Below are positions 36,892-38,496 of a stretch of DNA of 38,496 nucleotides, piece after piece. The position numbers were made by a program, and so were the translations under genes. A model generated the notes under the pieces. The model saw only the letters and a list, made by a program, of their open reading frames with translations. It was not told the DNA's origin and ran no database searches. Position 1 is the first letter of the stretch; each line of letters opens with the position of its first letter. This stretch comes from Alphaproteobacteria bacterium (GTDB lineage: Bacteria; Pseudomonadota; Alphaproteobacteria; Rhodobacterales; Rhodobacteraceae), in assembly GCA_009908505.1 (NCBI GenBank), contig JAAAPD010000063.1, positions 1-38,496 on the forward strand. The letters run 5' to 3'.

Positions 36892-36978
36892 TGGTGCCCA
36901 GAAGAGGACTCGAACCTCCACGTCCATACGGACACCAGCACCTGAAGCTGGCGCGTCTACCAATTCCGCCATCTGGGC
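36892..36978 (-). tRNA. tRNA-Leu(CAG)
   Basis: On the minus strand the acceptor stem GCCCAGA pairs with TCTGGGC, and CCA is encoded. The D-arm has GGCGGAATTGGTAGACGC. The anticodon stem CCAGC/GCTGG encloses TTCAGGT with anticodon CAG. A long variable arm (TGTCCGTATGGACG) marks a class II tRNA, and the T-arm has GGTTCGAGTCC. All this fits leucine. Confidence 0.97.
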
Positions 36979-36997
36979 ACAGATGTCGTGAGCAGGG

Positions 36998-37026
36998 CGT
37001 TTACGCCTGCACGCCGATGCTGTCAA
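36998..37026 (-). promoter_or_regulatory. Promoter of tRNA-Leu and perhaps the rnd-kdsD-lpt genes
   Basis: On the minus strand a perfect TTGACA (37021-37026) and TAAACG (36998-37003) are 17 bases apart. Transcription would begin near 36991, about 13 bases before the mature tRNA. No other promoter is evident before rnd. Confidence 0.6.
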
Positions 37027-37148
37027 CGCGATTCCGAGATGTTTTTTGCGGGCGGACATGGTGCCGCGGCATTCCGGCAAATCCACCTTGTTTGTCAGGG
37101 GCGCGGGCGATAAACGCAGGTGGAGCGTTAGCTACAAGGGGTAAGACC

Positions 37149-38129
37149 ATGTCCAATCTTGTCACGATTTTCGGCGGGTCTGGATTTCTGGGGCGCTACA
37201 TCGCCCGGCGCATGGCCAAGGAAGGCTGGCGTGTCCGCGTGGCCGTTCGGCGCCCGAACGACGCCATGTTCGTCCGGCCCTATGGCGTGGTCGGACAGGT
37301 CGAACCGGTATTCTGCAATATTCGTGACGATGCGAGCGTGCGCGCGGTGCTGCACGGGGCCGACGTGGCGATCAACTGCGTCGGCACCTTCGATGCGTTC
37401 GGCAAGAACAATTTCGACGCGGTGCAGGCAGAGGGTGCGGAACGGATCGCACGGATTTCGGCCGAGGAAGGCGTTCAACGCATGGTGCAGATTTCGGCGA
37501 TCGGCGCCGATGCCGAGGCCGACAGCCAATATGCCCGCACCAAAGCCGGGGGCGAAAAGGGGGTGTTGGCGCATATGCCCGATGCGGTGATCCTGCGGCC
37601 TTCGATCCTGTTCGGGCAGGACGATAATTTCTTTAACCGGTTCGCGGGCATGACGGCGTTCAGCCCCGTCCTGCCCATCGTCGGCGGAGACACCCGCTTT
37701 CAGCCGGCCCATGTGGATGACGTGGCCGAGGCCGCGGTCAAGGGGGCGCTGGGCCAGGCCGCGTCCGGCATCTACGAACTCGGCGGACCTGACGTGAACA
37801 CCTTCCGCGAACTGATGCGCCAGATGCTGTCCGTGATCCGCCGCCGCCGCCTGATCTTCGACATGCCTTTCTGGTTGGCGGGCCTCATGGCGCGGGTCTT
37901 CAGGGTTGGAGAGGTGATCAGCTTTGGCCTGTTCAAGGGGCCGATCACCAAGGACCAGGTCCTGTCCCTGAAAGTCGACAACGTGGTGGCCGAGGGTGCA
38001 AAGGGCTTTGCTGACCTGGGGATCGAGCCACAGTCCATGGAAGCGATCCTGCCCGACTACCTGTGGCGTTTCCGGCCCTCGGGTCAGTATGCGGCGATCA
38101 AGGAATCGGCCCACAACCTGAAGTCCTAG
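37149..38129 (+). CDS. NDUFA9-like atypical short-chain dehydrogenase/epimerase
   Basis: The 327-residue protein has an N-terminal Rossmann motif VTIFGGSGFLGRYIAR (5-20) and the pattern of the atypical SDR group that includes the NDUFA9 accessory subunit of respiratory complex I. SAIGADAEADSQYARTKAGGE carries the family's modified catalytic region (Tyr-x3-Lys form, YARTK). RPSILFGQDDNFFNRF is a further hallmark. Bacterial members are often linked to complex I assembly or ubiquinone metabolism, but no nuo genes lie here. It is convergent with uppP, sharing the stop tetranucleotide CTAG. Confidence 0.9.
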   Translation: MSNLVTIFGGSGFLGRYIARRMAKEGWRVRVAVRRPNDAMFVRPYGVVGQVEPVFCNIRDDASVRAVLHGADVAINCVGTFDAFGKNNFDAVQAEGAERIARISAEEGVQRMVQISAIGADAEADSQYARTKAGGEKGVLAHMPDAVILRPSILFGQDDNFFNRFAGMTAFSPVLPIVGGDTRFQPAHVDDVAEAAVKGALGQAASGIYELGGPDVNTFRELMRQMLSVIRRRRLIFDMPFWLAGLMARVFRVGEVISFGLFKGPITKDQVLSLKVDNVVAEGAKGFADLGIEPQSMEAILPDYLWRFRPSGQYAAIKESAHNLKS

Positions 38130-38496
38130 CTGTAGGCGATGACCAGCAGCACGATGCCAAGTATCACGCGGTAGATCACATAAGGCGTGAAGCTGACGGA
38201 TTTCAGCAGGCGCATCATGATTGACAGCGCCGCTAGGGCGGCGACGAATGACAGAAGCGCGGCGATTGCGCCATCGCGTGCCGCTTGCGCATTTGCGGTC
38301 AGGGCGACCTCGGCCCCCAGCAGCACACCCGAGGCGAGGATCACCGGGATCGACATCAGCATGGCCAGTTTCGCTCCATCCTCGCGGCCATAGCCCAGCC
38401 GGCGCGCGGCGGTGATGGTGATGCCCGACCGCGATGTGCCGGGGATCAGGGCCAGCGCCTGCCACAGTCCCATGATGATCGCGTCGCGCAGTGTCC
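38126..38496 (-). CDS. uppP: Undecaprenyl-diphosphatase UppP (C-terminal part)
   Basis: The frame is open to the right edge, so about 122 C-terminal residues are visible and the N-terminus lies outside. ALALIPGTSRSGITITAARRLG holds the catalytic PGTSRSG motif of the BacA/UppP family. Three or four membrane helices follow. The enzyme recycles undecaprenyl diphosphate to the carrier lipid used for peptidoglycan and other surface polymers. Upstream codons (LRDAIIMGLWQ) continue the family pattern, so the ATG at 38473 is internal. Confidence 0.93.
   Translation of the reverse strand, partial: TLRDAIIMGLWQALALIPGTSRSGITITAARRLGYGREDGAKLAMLMSIPVILASGVLLGAEVALTANAQAARDGAIAALLSFVAALAALSIMMRLLKSVSFTPYVIYRVILGIVLLVIAYS

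Overview
This window comes from an alphaproteobacterial chromosome, most likely a marine Rhodobacterales (Roseobacter-type) species. That assignment rests on the high GC content, the protein sequences, the rimP-nusA-ylxR-infB cluster with a YlxR/L7Ae fusion, the GT2 and GT14-type glycosyltransferases, and an alphaproteobacterial-type heat-shock promoter in front of dnaK. It is inference from sequence alone. I see no insertion sequence, phage gene, CRISPR array or rRNA. Coding density is very high; the longest stretch without a confident gene is the 230-nt gap at 33198-33427.

Layout, left to right. (1) 1-3527: the end of a peptide-type ABC importer operon (permease fragment, fused double ATPase, Tat-exported binding protein), closed by a strong terminator. 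(2) 3623-4204: a secreted protein with a Gly-Asn repeat. (3) 4213-9746: the translation/transcription operon rimP-nusA-ylxR-infB, whose leader holds a promoter followed by an intrinsic terminator (a possible attenuator). (4) 9769-12236, minus strand: mutT, argJ and a periplasmic parvulin, divergent from secA (12425-15148). (5) 15265-17891: a membrane-anchored Pro/Ala-rich protein and a periplasmic-binding-protein/OmpA fusion, translationally coupled. (6) 17898-21878, minus strand: radC, dnaJ and dnaK, with a good sigma-32-type promoter. (7) 22034-22669: an AlkB-type dioxygenase.

(8) 22666-32133 is the most distinctive part, a surface-glycan locus. A KpsM-type polysaccharide export permease is translationally coupled to a secreted SH3 protein on the minus strand. 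Divergently on the plus strand lie CysQ (PAP phosphatase), a divergent KdsB-like CMP-sugar synthetase, GalU, two tandem GT2 paralogues, a GT14-type enzyme with a large extra domain, and a protein with two sulfotransferase-like halves. Together they suggest activated sugars (UDP-glucose, a CMP-ulosonate), chain assembly, PAPS-dependent sulfation and PAP disposal, that is, a sulfated surface glycan. This is a model from gene content, not a demonstrated pathway.

(9) 32121-36978, minus strand: tRNA-Leu(CAG), a short RNase D, kdsD, lptC, lptA, lptB, then hpf and ptsN. This is the familiar Kdo/LPS-transport cluster, but rpoN, which often lies between lptB and hpf, is absent; a 34-codon ORF and a hairpin sit there instead. 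(10) 37149-38496: an NDUFA9-like atypical short-chain dehydrogenase, and the C-terminal part of UppP running off the right edge.
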